Positions 44,690 to 54,265 of a stretch of DNA of 64,000 nt are shown piece after piece. The stretch is from Herpetosiphon aurantiacus DSM 785 (lineage in GTDB: Bacteria; Chloroflexota; Chloroflexia; Chloroflexales; Herpetosiphonaceae), in NCBI GenBank assembly GCA_000018565.1, contig CP000876.1, positions 1-64,000 on the forward strand, in the 5' to 3' direction. The notes under the pieces were generated by a model. The model was given only the letters and a program-made list of their open reading frames with translations, did no database searches and was not told the origin of the DNA. Each line of letters begins with the position of its first letter. Position 1 is the first letter of the stretch. Position numbers and translations under genes: made by a program.

Positions 44690-46183
44690 ATGACCTTATA
44701 CCCTCAGTCCATTCTGCCCGTTCCTGCGTCCACCGCCCACGCACTCCATGCCGCGTTTCCCAACGGCAATCGTTATATCGATCTCCGCGCAGAATTTGGG
44801 ACGCTCTTTACTGATGACCATTTTTGTGCGTTGTATCCGGCGACTGGTCGCCCCGTGGTGGTTGCCCCCTGGCGCTTAGCCCTCGTCTGTGTCCTCCAAT
44901 TTATGGAAGGACTGACCGATCGCCAAGCAGCGGATGCCGTTCGTCGGTGTATGGACTGGAAGTACGTGCTCAGTCTTGACTTGACCGATCCGGGCTTTGA
45001 TTTCACCGTGCTGCATGATTTCCGTGAACGCATCATTGCCGCTGATGCAACACACGACCTCTTGACCCGCTTCCTTACGGCTTGTCAAGCCCGTGGCTTG
45101 ATTAAAACGCGTGGGACGCATCGCACGGACGCAACCCATATGTTCGCATCCGTGCGCACCCTCCATCAGATCGAATGTGTCCTTGAAACCATGCATTGGG
45201 TGCTCAATACCATGCCGGATCATGATCCGGCATGGGTGGAGGCACATGTCCCACCCGCATGGTTTGAGCGGTATGGCCTGCGGGCTGATCGCATGCGGTT
45301 TCCAAAGGACACCAGTAAACGCACGGCATTGGCAACGACCATTGGTCAGGATGGAGCAACCCTGCTTGATTGGCTTGCCCAGCCAGCAACGCCCCATGTT
45401 CTGCGCGATCTTCACTGCATCGCCGTCATGCGCATGATTTGGATGCAACAATTTTATCGCTGTACGATTCCTGGTGCCGAGCAGCTCCGGCTGCGTACCA
45501 TGGATGAAAAGCCCGCAACCGCGCACCTGATCCAATCACCCTATGATGTTGAGGCTCGCTATAGCAGTAAACGGGACACCGTGTGGAATGGCTACAAAGT
45601 GCATCTCACCGAAAGCTGTGATGATGGGTATCCCGATCTGATTGTGCATGTGGCGACGACGAGCGCGACGACGCAAGACTTCCGCATGGGTGCATCCATT
45701 CAGGATGCGGTTGCCGCACACGGCCTCACGCCAGCGATCCATTTGATGGACGGCGGGTATGTGGATTCCCACCTGCTGGTCCATGCGCAACAGTATGACA
45801 CGATGGTGATCGGGCCAACCTTTGGCTCATATAGTCGTCAGCGACGCGAGGATCACGGATTTGCCCTTGCCGCCTTTGCGATTCATTGGGAGGCGCAAAC
45901 CGTTCAATGCCCACAAGGCCAGATGAGCGTGAAATGGACACCAGGCCAGACCACCCACCATGGCAAAGCGGCCTGTCGTGCCTGTTCGGTGCGGGCACAC
46001 TGTACGGCAGCGAAGGATGAGCCACGCCAACGAACCCTCCGTCCCCAGCAACAACATCATGCCTTATACGATGCCCGTGCGCGTGAGCAAACAGCGGTAT
46101 TCAAACACCAGTTGCGGGCAGGGGTTGAAAGTACGATGGCCCAAGGAGCGCTTCGCTTTGGGATACGCCGGAGCCGCTGGGAT
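44690..46183 (+). pseudogene. IS1182-family transposase, main part
   Basis: About 498 residues to the interruption. DUF772-like N-terminal domain (WRLALVCVLQFMEGLTDRQA), DDE core pieces (HRTDATHMFASVRTLHQIEC; WNGYKVHLTESCD; HLMDGGYVDSHLLVHA) and a C-terminal zinc-like cluster (CRACSVRAHCTA). The reading reaches LRFGIRRSRW and is then cut by the ISL3 element. The missing end (NRGLARTHLQHIFSAIAMNL, WDEPLDRR) is at 48086-48265. Confidence 0.9.
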
Positions 46184-48085
46184 GGACTTGGCCAATGCAT
46201 ATGGGTTCATGCGGTCTTTTGGTGAGGTTCATGCGGTCTTTTGGTGAGGTTCATGCGGTCTTTTGGTGATCATACCGAATACGGCAGCAATTTTTGTGGA
46301 GACCGCCCCGTCAACAGAACACGCCGGACCAGCAAATCAAGGTTTGCCCGTCCATACATTTGGCGCTTGACGAGTTTCAATCGATGAATGGTTCCTTCTA
46401 CTGGTCCTTGACTCCATCGCATGGTCAGCGCGGCCTCAATCGCCGCCGCATCAGCCTCAAAGCTGCGGGCTAGCCGCACAAACGCAGCACATCCGCTCTG
46501 GTGTGCTTGCGCGAGCCATGGCGCAAATCCTGTTGGTTCCCGATTCCGAATCATAGCGTAAAACGATTCCATCAGCGTTATCGCGCTATCGAGCTGGGGA
46601 TGGCGCGTGCGGAGGTCTTCGGTGAGCGGCCTCAGCCATGCTGCCTGTTTCGTGGGCTGGCGCACCAATTCCCACACCAACTGGGTGAGACTGCCACACG
46701 GCCATGCCTGTCCCACATGTCCGCGCCGCGCCGCACCATCACGACTCCATGCGGGTAGGCCACTGGCTTTCCGAAGTTGGGTGACATAGCGTCGCACCGT
46801 GTGTGCAGTTCCCTGATACCCTTGCGCTTGAATCTCTAAACAGAGCTGTGCGGCATTCAGGCATCCCGTATTCCATCGTTCAATCAGGTACGGCTTGAAG
46901 CGATCAAGCACACTGCGACGATGCGCGTGATGCTGCGGTGGTGGCCCATCGTGAATGGCGTGATAGCGTGCCACGGTTTGCCGTGTGAGTCCAAGCTCGT
47001 GGGCAATGGCTCGATGCGTCCAGCCACGTGCGACCAATTCCTGAATCTGTTCGAACTGCCGTTGGCGACGAGCGTGGATGGCATCGCTCCGATGCCGAAC
47101 CTGCGCCGGAATGGGTTGGGGCGGTAATGGGTCATCAACCATGAGGGTTCGTTGTGCGTCCGGATGGGGTGCGGCGGTCAGGGGCGTTGGCTGACTCAGC
47201 ACGGCCTCGACCAGCGTGCGATGGGCCACCAACGTTTGAAGCAGTGCTTCTCGCACATTGACCATTAAGTGAAAACGATCCGCAACCTGTATTGCGTGAG
47301 GTGCCCCTGCCGCAGCTCCCTCAGCAAAGGCACTGCTGCGATCACGGCTAATGATGGCAACACTGGGATGGGCATGGAGCCAGGTGGTCAACGTACTCGC
47401 TTGGCGATCAGGCAACACGGCCAATGGACGATGCGTATCCAGATCCACAATGATGGTTCCATACCGCTGGCCTTTTCGCCATGCCCAGTCATCGACCCCA
47501 ATATGGATGGGCTTCCCGATCGCGGGGAGGGGCATCTGACGCACGATACGTAACAGACGATCACGGCCTGCGGCAAAGCGGAGGAGCGTCGTGAGCTGTG
47601 CACCACCGACACCGCCAGTAGCAAGACCTACGTGTCGTTGCGCGTGGGTACAGCGCAGTGTAACGCGTGCCGAGGGCTGGAGGATCGTTGGGATGCGTTC
47701 GGTAAAAATTCGTCGATTGCAGGTCGGCAGGTCACAGAAAAATTTCCGAACCCGGAGCGACAATTTAATGGTGTACGTCGCCCACGGGAGGTCGGTGAGG
47801 GTACGGACATACCGACTATGGACGCGAACAGCGGGCGTGGAACAGATCGGGCATGGCAGCGTGCGTGGCGTGGTGTGCGCGAAGGGTGATCTGCTGATGG
47901 GTCGTATCCACCGTCCAGTCATCGACCTGCATGACAGTCGCATCAGGAAGCAGCAACGTTGCAAGATCCATAGAACCTCCATCGAGGGTGTGTCCTATGA
48001 ATCATACCAACATATGCATGATCACCAAAAGACCGCATGAACCGATCACCAAAAGACCGCATGAACCTGTGCATTGGCCAAGTCC
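46184..48085. mobile_element. ISL3-family element with tandem end repeats
   Basis: The outer inverted repeat GGACTTGGCCAATGCA lies at 46184-46199 and, inverted, at 48070-48085. Inside it are tandem 22-bp units starting GGTTCATGCGG: three on the left (46204-46225, 46226-46247, 46248-46269) and two inverted on the right (48022-48043, 48046-48067). The element splits the IS1182 transposase. Confidence 0.85.
46270..47982 (-). CDS. ISL3-family transposase, probably frameshifted at the N-terminus
   Basis: About 570 residues in one frame. Zinc cluster CPICSTPAVRVHSRY...CDLPTCNRR, DDE core GVDDWAWRKGQRYGTIIVDL, ISRDRSSAFAEGA and VADRFHLMVNVREAL, an HTH (GWTHRAIAHELGLTRQTVAR) and the C-terminal family signature WSQGPVEGTIHRLKLVKRQM followed by YGRA. 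The normal-looking start (MDLATLLLPDATVMQVDDWT, ATG 47971 behind GGAGG) is in a different frame from the rest, so a one-base shift near 47860-47900 is likely. The enzyme may be inactive. Confidence 0.85.
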   Translation of the reverse strand: MEVLWILQRCCFLMRLSCRSMTGRWIRPISRSPFAHTTPRTLPCPICSTPAVRVHSRYVRTLTDLPWATYTIKLSLRVRKFFCDLPTCNRRIFTERIPTILQPSARVTLRCTHAQRHVGLATGGVGGAQLTTLLRFAAGRDRLLRIVRQMPLPAIGKPIHIGVDDWAWRKGQRYGTIIVDLDTHRPLAVLPDRQASTLTTWLHAHPSVAIISRDRSSAFAEGAAAGAPHAIQVADRFHLMVNVREALLQTLVAHRTLVEAVLSQPTPLTAAPHPDAQRTLMVDDPLPPQPIPAQVRHRSDAIHARRQRQFEQIQELVARGWTHRAIAHELGLTRQTVARYHAIHDGPPPQHHAHRRSVLDRFKPYLIERWNTGCLNAAQLCLEIQAQGYQGTAHTVRRYVTQLRKASGLPAWSRDGAARRGHVGQAWPCGSLTQLVWELVRQPTKQAAWLRPLTEDLRTRHPQLDSAITLMESFYAMIRNREPTGFAPWLAQAHQSGCAAFVRLARSFEADAAAIEAALTMRWSQGPVEGTIHRLKLVKRQMYGRANLDLLVRRVLLTGRSPQKLLPYSV

Positions 48086-48265
48086 AATCGGGGACTCGCG
48101 CGAACCCATCTCCAGCATATCTTCAGTGCGATTGCGATGAATCTGACCCGGGTCGTTGCCTGGTTATGGGATGAACCACTCGATAGGCGCGGCGTGCAGC
48201 TGGCCCTTTGCGACGTTGTCACCCTATCGCCTGTCGCGACGAACTGTCGTGTCTTGAGCAGCAGC
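48086..48265 (+). pseudogene. IS1182-family transposase, C-terminal end
   Basis: NRGLARTHLQHIFSAIAMNL, TRVVAWLWDEPLDRRG: the normal end of the transposase begun at 44690, separated by the ISL3 element. No stop occurs before the IS1182 end, so the frame runs on into IS256. Confidence 0.85.
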
Positions 48266-48282
48266 CTTACCCAACAGAGTCT

Positions 48283-49044
48283 GAGTTGTATGGGATTACC
48301 ATTTCGGCGGCGACCGTGAGCGCGATCACGGACAAGGTTTGGAGCCTGGTGGAGGCATGGCAGAACCGACCGTTCGAGGCGGTGTACCCGATTCTGTATT
48401 TGGATGCCATCCATATGAAAATCCGGCGGGATGGAAAAGTCCAGAATACGGCGGTGTATGTGGTGTTAGGCCTTACCTGCACGGGTCAGCGGGACGTGTT
48501 GAGGCACTGGGTGGGGGATGGCAGCGAAGGCGCGAGCTTTTGGCTGAGTGTCCTGAGTGACCTGCAAGCGTGCGGGGTGGAGGATGTCTTTATCGCCTGT
48601 GTCGATGGGTTGGTGGGGTTCAGCGAGGCGATTCGGGCGATCTTCCCGCGCACGGTGGTACAGCGCTGCGTGATCCACCACGTCCGACAAAGCCTGACCT
48701 ATGTGGGGTAGAATCACCCCAAAGCGTTTGTGGCAGGGCTGTGGCAGGTGTACCAAGCGCCGACGCGCGAACTGGCCGAAACCAAACTGCTGGAACTGGG
48801 CGAACGCTGGGGCGGGCAGTTCGCCATGGCGGTGCGGTGTTGGGAGCGGGCGTGGGAGGAGCTGGCGACGATGTTTGATTATCCGCCCGATATCCGGCGG
48901 CTCATGTATACCACCAATGCCGTCGAGGGCTATAACCGCCAGCTGCGCAAACTGCTGTACCTGGTCAATCGCGATATCACCGCGAACTGGGTGACGCTGC
49001 CGAACTGGGTACGCATTCGCAACCAAATTGGCCATTCGCGTTGA
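48283..49044 (+). pseudogene. IS256-family transposase, C-terminal part
   Basis: Continues the gene begun at 44161: LYGITISAATVSAITDKVWS, LDAIHMKIRRDGKVQN (first D of the DDE triad), FIACVDGLVGFSEAIRAIFP (second D), an in-frame TAG at 48709-48711 after QSLTYVG, then YTTNAVEGYNRQLRKL (E). Interruption, frameshift and stop make it inactive. Confidence 0.9.
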
Positions 49045-49402
49045 TGGACGCTTTCCGGGGGAATGGGGCGAAATACACAATCTACTGACAGGTCCCCTAC
49101 CTACCCTTTGAACCCTCTTTCCACCCTGTGTCGAGAGCTGAATTGATACAGTCAGAAACTGCGCCCTATGCTTTCTTGACACCGGCATTCACTCGGTTTT
49201 GCAGAACTATGCGTTGCCAGAATTGCCCAGTACAATGAGCAAAAATGCGTACCGTTGTGCTCATAAATGGTTTGTTTGACTATGTTGCATGCCGAGGCCA
49301 ATGATGTCGTGGCACAGTTTCATACAGTCGCTCCAATCTGCAAGCAACAGTCTTCATGAATGCTGCCACAGCCAAAAAGGAATGCCATCTTGTTCGCTGT
49401 CT
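49045..49402. other. Intergenic stretch, no gene seen
   Basis: From the IS256 end (about 49090) to the SARP-like promoter. No convincing reading frame or structured element was found. Confidence 0.4.
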
Positions 49403-49436
49403 TGTCAACAATTTGTCAACAGAGCGTTGCTATAGT
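49403..49436 (+). promoter_or_regulatory. SARP-like promoter of the beta-helix gene
   Basis: TGTCAAC (49403-49409), AATT, TGTCAAC (49414-49420), 10 nt, TATAGT (49431-49436). Identical geometry to 27614-27647. The first 20 nt of the box differ from the RiPP copy at one position. The nearest convincing gene starts at 50063, leaving an unusual ~620-nt leader with no supported gene. Confidence 0.65.
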
Positions 49437-50062
49437 TTCCTTTGATCGGCACGCCATTCGCGCCGATGTACTCCAGCGTACCAAGGAGCGATCACGCCCG
49501 AAGCACCCGGATCCAATAGTCCAATTGGTGATGCCGAATCTGAGAGTAGTCGCTGACACAACCATCGGTGATCAGAGAACGCTTTCTCTGTATGCCGCTT
49601 TGCCAAGGCAGATGCCATTTGTGCGTTGTTCAGCTACTACATTGTTGTTATTTGAGGTCATCGATGATATTGCTTTATTGGATAGAGACGCGGCCAATAT
49701 AGTTAATTGCAGTGCTATGCTTATTTCCTATTAGAGCAGTGGGGTTGCTGGATTCTGCGACCAGACCAAGGCTGTCGGTTCTAATCCTTTACCCTCTTCC
49801 TATTATGGCTGCTACCTGGAAATACGGTCGTATCCTTGGGCATGGAGTCATTGGCAGGCTGTTCGGCATGATCCTGCTAAGAATTTCTGAACGCGAGGCA
49901 TCGATCATTCTTCATCGAATCCAAGCCGCGCTCTACTCTAGCAGACCGTTCTATAGTATCCACCATCGCTACAATGCTGCAACGGATTGGCTGTTCGCAT
50001 ACTTTTTTCCGGACAACCTTATGGGTGACCTCCTCATTATCTTTCTGAATCGAAGGAGACCT

Positions 50063-51475
50063 ATGGCTTTCATTACATCTTCAGATCTTTGTTTGGTGCT
50101 GATTCATCGTTCACTCCGTGGCCGACTCTTGGTTTGGCAGGCAGCGATTATGGTGGCTATGGCGCTGCTCCCTGGGAATAGCCTCGCCGCTAGCCCGAAT
50201 CAAAGCTACGAGGTTGGCCCTGGGCGGACATACGCCCGTCTTTCCGATCTGGTCAGCGCCGACGTGCTCGGCCCTGGCGATACAGTGCTGGTCTACCCGA
50301 ATGGGACGGCATCCTACAATGACACTGTGATCTTCGACACCCATGGCACGGCTGATCGCCGGATCACGATCCGCGGGGTGCGAGTCAACGGACAGCGCCC
50401 TATCCTGTCCAGCAACAACAACTATGGAATCGTCTTTAAAGGTGACCATTATATCTTTGAGGGATTTGAAGTCACGGGTGCCGTCGGGAACCAGTATGTG
50501 ATCATCCACCGTGCAGACCACATCCTCATCCGTGATACACTCATCCGTGACTGCCCCGGTACAGGACTGCTCGGCCACGACGAGGACGCAGGCTCCCTTA
50601 CGCTCGATCACGTTGAGGTAACCAACTGCGGCAACGGCCTCTACCAGCATCCCATTTATATGACAACTGGCTTGCCCGGCGCGGTGTTTCGAATGCAATA
50701 CTGCTACCTCCACAACCAGAAAGGCGGCAACGGTGTCAAGAGCCGTGCCAACCGCAACGAGATCTACTATAACTGGATCGAGGGCAGCTACTACCACGAG
50801 CTGGAGATGATCGGTCCCGACGATGGCACGGGCGGCTCGCCCGACTCGCCGCGCCACTCGGATGTGGTCGGCAATGTCTTTATCAAGAAGCAGGACTTTG
50901 CGACGCTCGTCCGTATTGGCGGCGACGGGACAGGACAAAGCTGGGGGCGCTATCGTTTCGTCAACAATACCCTAGTTGGTCGCAGTGATGGAGCCGTCGC
51001 CATCCGGGCCTTTGACGGGCTGCAAAGTATCGAACTGCACAACAATGTCTTCACCAACGCCAACGGCACGGGAATGCGTATCATTAGAGACACCGAGGCC
51101 ACATGGCACAATGGCTTGCGGGTAGTTGCTGGGATCAATAACTGGATTCAAGCAGGCTCGGTCAGCGCCCCAGAACTCATCGGCACTATTCAGGGCACCG
51201 ATCCTCAGTTCGTAAATCTGGCGACTGGCGATGTTCGCCCGTCTACGAATAGTCCGCTGATCAACGTTGGGACATCCAACCCCGCCAGCCCAACTGGCTA
51301 CCCGTTCCCCTCGCCGCTCATGCTGCCGAAGCAACATCCGCCGCTCCGGACTATTGCGCCGGTAACAGTGGTCGATGCGCGGCCAGTCGTCGGTGCAATC
51401 GATGTTGGTGCCTACGAGATTGGGATACCGCCACTCTACACCAATCGCGTCTATATCCCGATCATAAAACGCTAA
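50063..51475 (+). CDS. Secreted right-handed parallel beta-helix protein
   Basis: 470 residues, start chosen at 50063 behind AAGGAG. Signal segment LLVWQAAIMVAMALLPGNSL, then YEVGPGRTYARLSDLVSADV, typical of pectate-lyase-like beta-helix exoproteins. Coil repeats follow (GDHYIFEGFEVTGA, ADHILIRDTLIRDCPGTG, LTLDHVEVTNCGNGLYQHPI, YNWIEGSYYHELEMIG) and a C-terminal end (IDVGAYEIGIPPLYTNRVYI). It is probably a surface or secreted polysaccharide-binding or lyase-like protein; catalytic residues cannot be assigned. A strong antisense frame exists but is a composition shadow. Confidence 0.85.
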   Translation: MAFITSSDLCLVLIHRSLRGRLLVWQAAIMVAMALLPGNSLAASPNQSYEVGPGRTYARLSDLVSADVLGPGDTVLVYPNGTASYNDTVIFDTHGTADRRITIRGVRVNGQRPILSSNNNYGIVFKGDHYIFEGFEVTGAVGNQYVIIHRADHILIRDTLIRDCPGTGLLGHDEDAGSLTLDHVEVTNCGNGLYQHPIYMTTGLPGAVFRMQYCYLHNQKGGNGVKSRANRNEIYYNWIEGSYYHELEMIGPDDGTGGSPDSPRHSDVVGNVFIKKQDFATLVRIGGDGTGQSWGRYRFVNNTLVGRSDGAVAIRAFDGLQSIELHNNVFTNANGTGMRIIRDTEATWHNGLRVVAGINNWIQAGSVSAPELIGTIQGTDPQFVNLATGDVRPSTNSPLINVGTSNPASPTGYPFPSPLMLPKQHPPLRTIAPVTVVDARPVVGAIDVGAYEIGIPPLYTNRVYIPIIKR

Positions 51476-51555
51476 GGAGTACCCAAGATAACGCTAAACA
51501 CTCGGGGCACTAGGGGTGCTGTTTCCCCACATCGTCAGTCAGTTTACCCTTATCA

Positions 51556-51738
51556 TTGGCATCCTCCATTGGCTCCCATGACCCGAACGTCGCTGAGCAT
51601 GTCCCGCTAACGGAGCATCATCAATGGATCAAGCAACATACCGTCAACCAAGGCAAACGCACTCGGTTCCTCGGTGGGACAATGCCATTTGATCAGCTGG
51701 TGGAGGCGCTGGGTGGCTGGCGAATGATAACCAATTAA
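51556..51738 (+). pseudogene. IS481-like transposase C-terminal remnant
   Basis: Short frame VAEHVPLTEHHQWIKQHTVN, QGKRTRFLGG, TMPFDQLVEALGGWR. The KxHTVNQGK and FDQLVEALG parts recur in the remnant inside 58390-58758 and in IS481-like C-termini elsewhere in the window. Confidence 0.55.
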
Positions 51739-51749
51739 ACCTTAACTGA

Positions 51750-52437
51750 GCCCATCGAATCCATCCAAGTCACGAGCGGTTTTCGGTATGGCAGCCGTCG
51801 GATTCAGGCGAGCTTACGCCAGCAGGGTATCATTGGCCGCCATCGGGTCTGACACCTGATGCAGCGTGCCAGCCTCGACCCACGCCGCACGAAATGGGGC
51901 GGCAGACGACCGTGCGCACGTGCGACGCGGGTGTCGCCCCGAATAAGTTGCAGTGTCAGTTCACTATTACCGCCCTGCCTGCTGGTTTAGTGACATGATG
52001 ACCATTCCACTGTGTAGCGGAACCGCCTATCTAGTGGGGTCTTGGATTTGGATATCCGCAACGTCGTTGATTTGGATGCTCGACGGGCGGATGGAGGTAA
52101 CCTTGATGAACACGCTTTGCAAATGGCCGTGACCCAGGCCTAGCAGCGGCCAGTGCTGCATCATATGGATTAGAACAGCAGTTACTAGCGCGGCCTACTA
52201 AATGCTGGTGCGCCAGCATGGCATCGCGATGCGCATGAGCGATGTAAGCAAATGCTCCGATAAAGCGCCTATTAAACGCCTGTGTGCGACCCTGCAAACC
52301 AAATTGAGTATGACAGTATCGCCAACTTACGGCATGATCCGTTTGAATGCATGGAAATCTTTTATCATCGCCAACGCCTGCATTCGAATTTAGGTTATCA
52401 AACGTCCGCAATGATTGAAGCGGCGTGGATCGGATAA
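51750..52437 (+). pseudogene. Decayed IS3-family orfB
   Basis: Disconnected pieces in order: IESIQVTSGFRYGSRRIQAS with LRQQGIIGRHRV near 51760-51850; HGIAMRMSDVSKCSDKAPIK with RLCATLQTKL near 52215-52300; RQRLHSNLGYQTSAMIEAAW ending near 52437. The order matches an IS3 integrase core with many stops and gaps. Between 51900 and 52195 nothing else is recognisable. Confidence 0.7.
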
Positions 52438-52490
52438 GAGCGATTGTCTATTCAATGGTGACCACATCAGACTCTAGAAGGAGTTCGTCA

Positions 52491-53060
52491 ATGTCATACA
52501 GAACGTTTGTCCGCTTCAGTGGAATGACTTGCATGATCGCGGGTATCCTTCGGATCTGCACTGCAGTCATCCCTACACCACCCAATCCGCCCACCATTTC
52601 CCTAGAAATTGTGTATGCAATCATTGATTTGTGTATCCTCTTCGGCCTCTTGGGGGTTTATTCGACCCACTATGACCGTGCCGGACTTTGGGGTTTTGCA
52701 GGGTTTCTGCTAGCGGTCACGGGTGCCGCCAGCATCCTCGGTCCTGATGTTACAGTGGGATACTTGGATATATATATATTGGGCGCAGGGCTACTGACGA
52801 TGGGTCTGAGTCTCTTTGCAATCAAGATCTGGAACACCGACCGCCTGCCCCGTATAGTGCCGTTGCTCTGGCTGGGATCGACGGGCTTCGGGATGGGCGG
52901 AATGATGAGTGGAATCGACATGGCCATACACTTTGCAGGAGTAGCCTTTGGTCTTGGGTTCCTCATTGCTGGGTGGCATTTCTGGCGACAAACCAAGAGC
53001 TGGCCGATAGATGTATGCCCACATAACTGGCCCACAGAAACAAGCAAACATAGACAATGA
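52491..53060 (+). CDS. Six-TM membrane protein
   Basis: 189 residues from ATG 52491 with AAGGAG upstream. Hydrophobic segments: FSGMTCMIAGILRICTAVI, IVYAIIDLCILFGLLGVYS, LWGFAGFLLAVTGAASIL, YILGAGLLTMGLSLFAIKIW, VPLLWLGSTGFGMGGMM and IHFAGVAFGLGFLIAGW. Probably an inner-membrane protein; family not recognised and no operon partner. Confidence 0.75.
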   Translation: MSYRTFVRFSGMTCMIAGILRICTAVIPTPPNPPTISLEIVYAIIDLCILFGLLGVYSTHYDRAGLWGFAGFLLAVTGAASILGPDVTVGYLDIYILGAGLLTMGLSLFAIKIWNTDRLPRIVPLLWLGSTGFGMGGMMSGIDMAIHFAGVAFGLGFLIAGWHFWRQTKSWPIDVCPHNWPTETSKHRQ

Positions 53061-53167
53061 AAACCAGACGTTCAAGTAAAGCGAACAGGCCCATCGTGAT
53101 TTTATGCCGCTGCTCGATGCAGTAAGTTATTGATGTGGTGGTTTGTCAAGAAGTGTGCAAAATCAAT

Positions 53168-53452
53168 TTAGCCAGGCATGTGAATTTTGCGAAGCTGGAG
53201 TGTCCGATGGCATAGATAGATGCCTTCGTCGAGCAAGGTCGCGTAGATCTGGCGCGGCGTGCAGTCGGCAAAGCGATCATTGTTGATCACCGTGCGAATG
53301 TGGACGCCCTCATTGGGCGTGAGCGCACGGGTAGACCGATGACGCAGGGCCGATGCGGGAGCGGGCTGGGCGGCCCGATAGACGGCGCTGCGCGGGACAC
53401 CGAGTGCCCGACAGGCGGCGGCAATGCCCACCGTGGGAGCCAGATCGGCCAC
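53168..53452 (-). pseudogene. IS3-family orfB, truncated
   Basis: Only the N-terminal helical part remains: MADLAPTVGIAAACRALGVP, ALTPNEGVHIRTVINNDRFA, PRQIYATLLDEG. The DDE core is missing; the frame ends at 53168 in a sequence (AAGAAGTGTGCAAAATCAAT near 53150) also present near 44040, marking a shared IS end or deletion point. Confidence 0.8.
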
Positions 53453-53466
53453 CGCCGTGATTAATC

Positions 53467-53874
53467 CTATGCGTCGGGTGGTGGCGCTGGGAGCGTGATC
53501 CCCAACAGGGTTGCAAGCTTTTTTTGCACATCGATGATCACCTCGGCTTGGGCCAGTTTGGCCTGGAGCCGCTGGTTTTCGCGGCGGAGGCGAGCCAGTT
53601 CAGCGGTCTGGCGCTGGGCTTCGGGCGTGGGTGCGGCCTTCCGCTTGGGCGTGAGCGCGGCCAGTTCACCCTCGGCCCGTTGTCGTCGCCAGCGGGCGAG
53701 GTGCGAGGAGTAAATCCCCTCGCGGCGCAAGGCTCCGAGTTCGCCCGGAGCACAGGCATCGGCAGCGGCCAGAATGCGCAGGCGGTCGCGTGCACTCCAG
53801 TGGGTGCGAGCCGCTTTGGGCCGCACTTCGGGGTCATGGGTCGATTGGTCGGGCGTTGGTTTTTTGCTGGCCAT
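53467..53874 (-). CDS. IS3-family orfA (HTH protein)
   Basis: 135 residues. HTH region HWSARDRLRILAAADACAPG...LGALRREGIYSSHLARWRRQ and a C-terminal leucine zipper (ELARLRRENQRLQAKLAQAE). Typical orfA that would join orfB by frameshifting. The partner is truncated, so the element is dead. The upstream IS end (GGCCCTCGACTTAAGAT at about 53887) has a decayed copy at 63234-63285. Confidence 0.85.
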   Translation of the reverse strand: MASKKPTPDQSTHDPEVRPKAARTHWSARDRLRILAAADACAPGELGALRREGIYSSHLARWRRQRAEGELAALTPKRKAAPTPEAQRQTAELARLRRENQRLQAKLAQAEVIIDVQKKLATLLGITLPAPPPDA

Positions 53875-54012
53875 GGAAGCTCCTTCCGGCCCTCGACTTA
53901 AGATGGATACACCAGATCTGTTTCACCCATGGTAGCACAGAGGGGAGTGGGAAACCGGCAAGACCTATCTGGCGTTTGATGCCGCTTAACACCGACGGAT
54001 TTCAAGGAGTCT

Positions 54013-54216
54013 ATGGCAATTTACAGAAGAAAGCTTGCATTATCTCCCGGGCGGCAATATAATGATCAGGCTAAGAATACCTTTTTAACCGCACCCACCA
54101 CGAATACGGCTTCTCCCACCCGGATCTCACATCGCGGGGTATCCCTGCATACGTATGAAAAGCCCGCTCCTCGCGCTCGCATCGTGATTCGCGCGGTCTC
54201 CGGCTATCCTCCGTAA
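54013..54216 (+). CDS. Possible small basic peptide gene
   Basis: 67 residues (MAIYRRKLALSPGRQYNDQA...). An AAGGAG lies close before the ATG with spacing shorter than usual. Basic and T/S/P-rich, no family. It is followed after 49 nt by the DUF2992 gene on the same strand. May be a remnant. Confidence 0.3.
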   Translation: MAIYRRKLALSPGRQYNDQAKNTFLTAPTTNTASPTRISHRGVSLHTYEKPAPRARIVIRAVSGYPP

Positions 54217-54265
54217 CCACATCGTTTTGCCAATCCGTGCATCTTGATTTTTTAAGGAGAAAACG

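Larger units (their letters stand above)
44598..48282. mobile_element. IS1182-family element inserted in IS256
   Basis: Ends ACTCTGTTGGGTAAGG (44598) and its complement near 48265-48280, with GAGTTG duplicated at 44592-44597 and 48283-48288. It carries an IS1182 transposase that is itself interrupted by an ISL3-family element (46184-48085). Confidence 0.85.

Noticed and set aside
50111-50938. 275-codon minus-strand frame opposite the beta-helix gene
   Set aside because: Composition shadow of a clear secreted protein; V/A/D-rich without motifs.
54217-54265. yjdF riboswitch before the DUF2992 gene
   Set aside because: Only 49 nt of upstream space after the small frame and none of the expected conserved stems were recognised.
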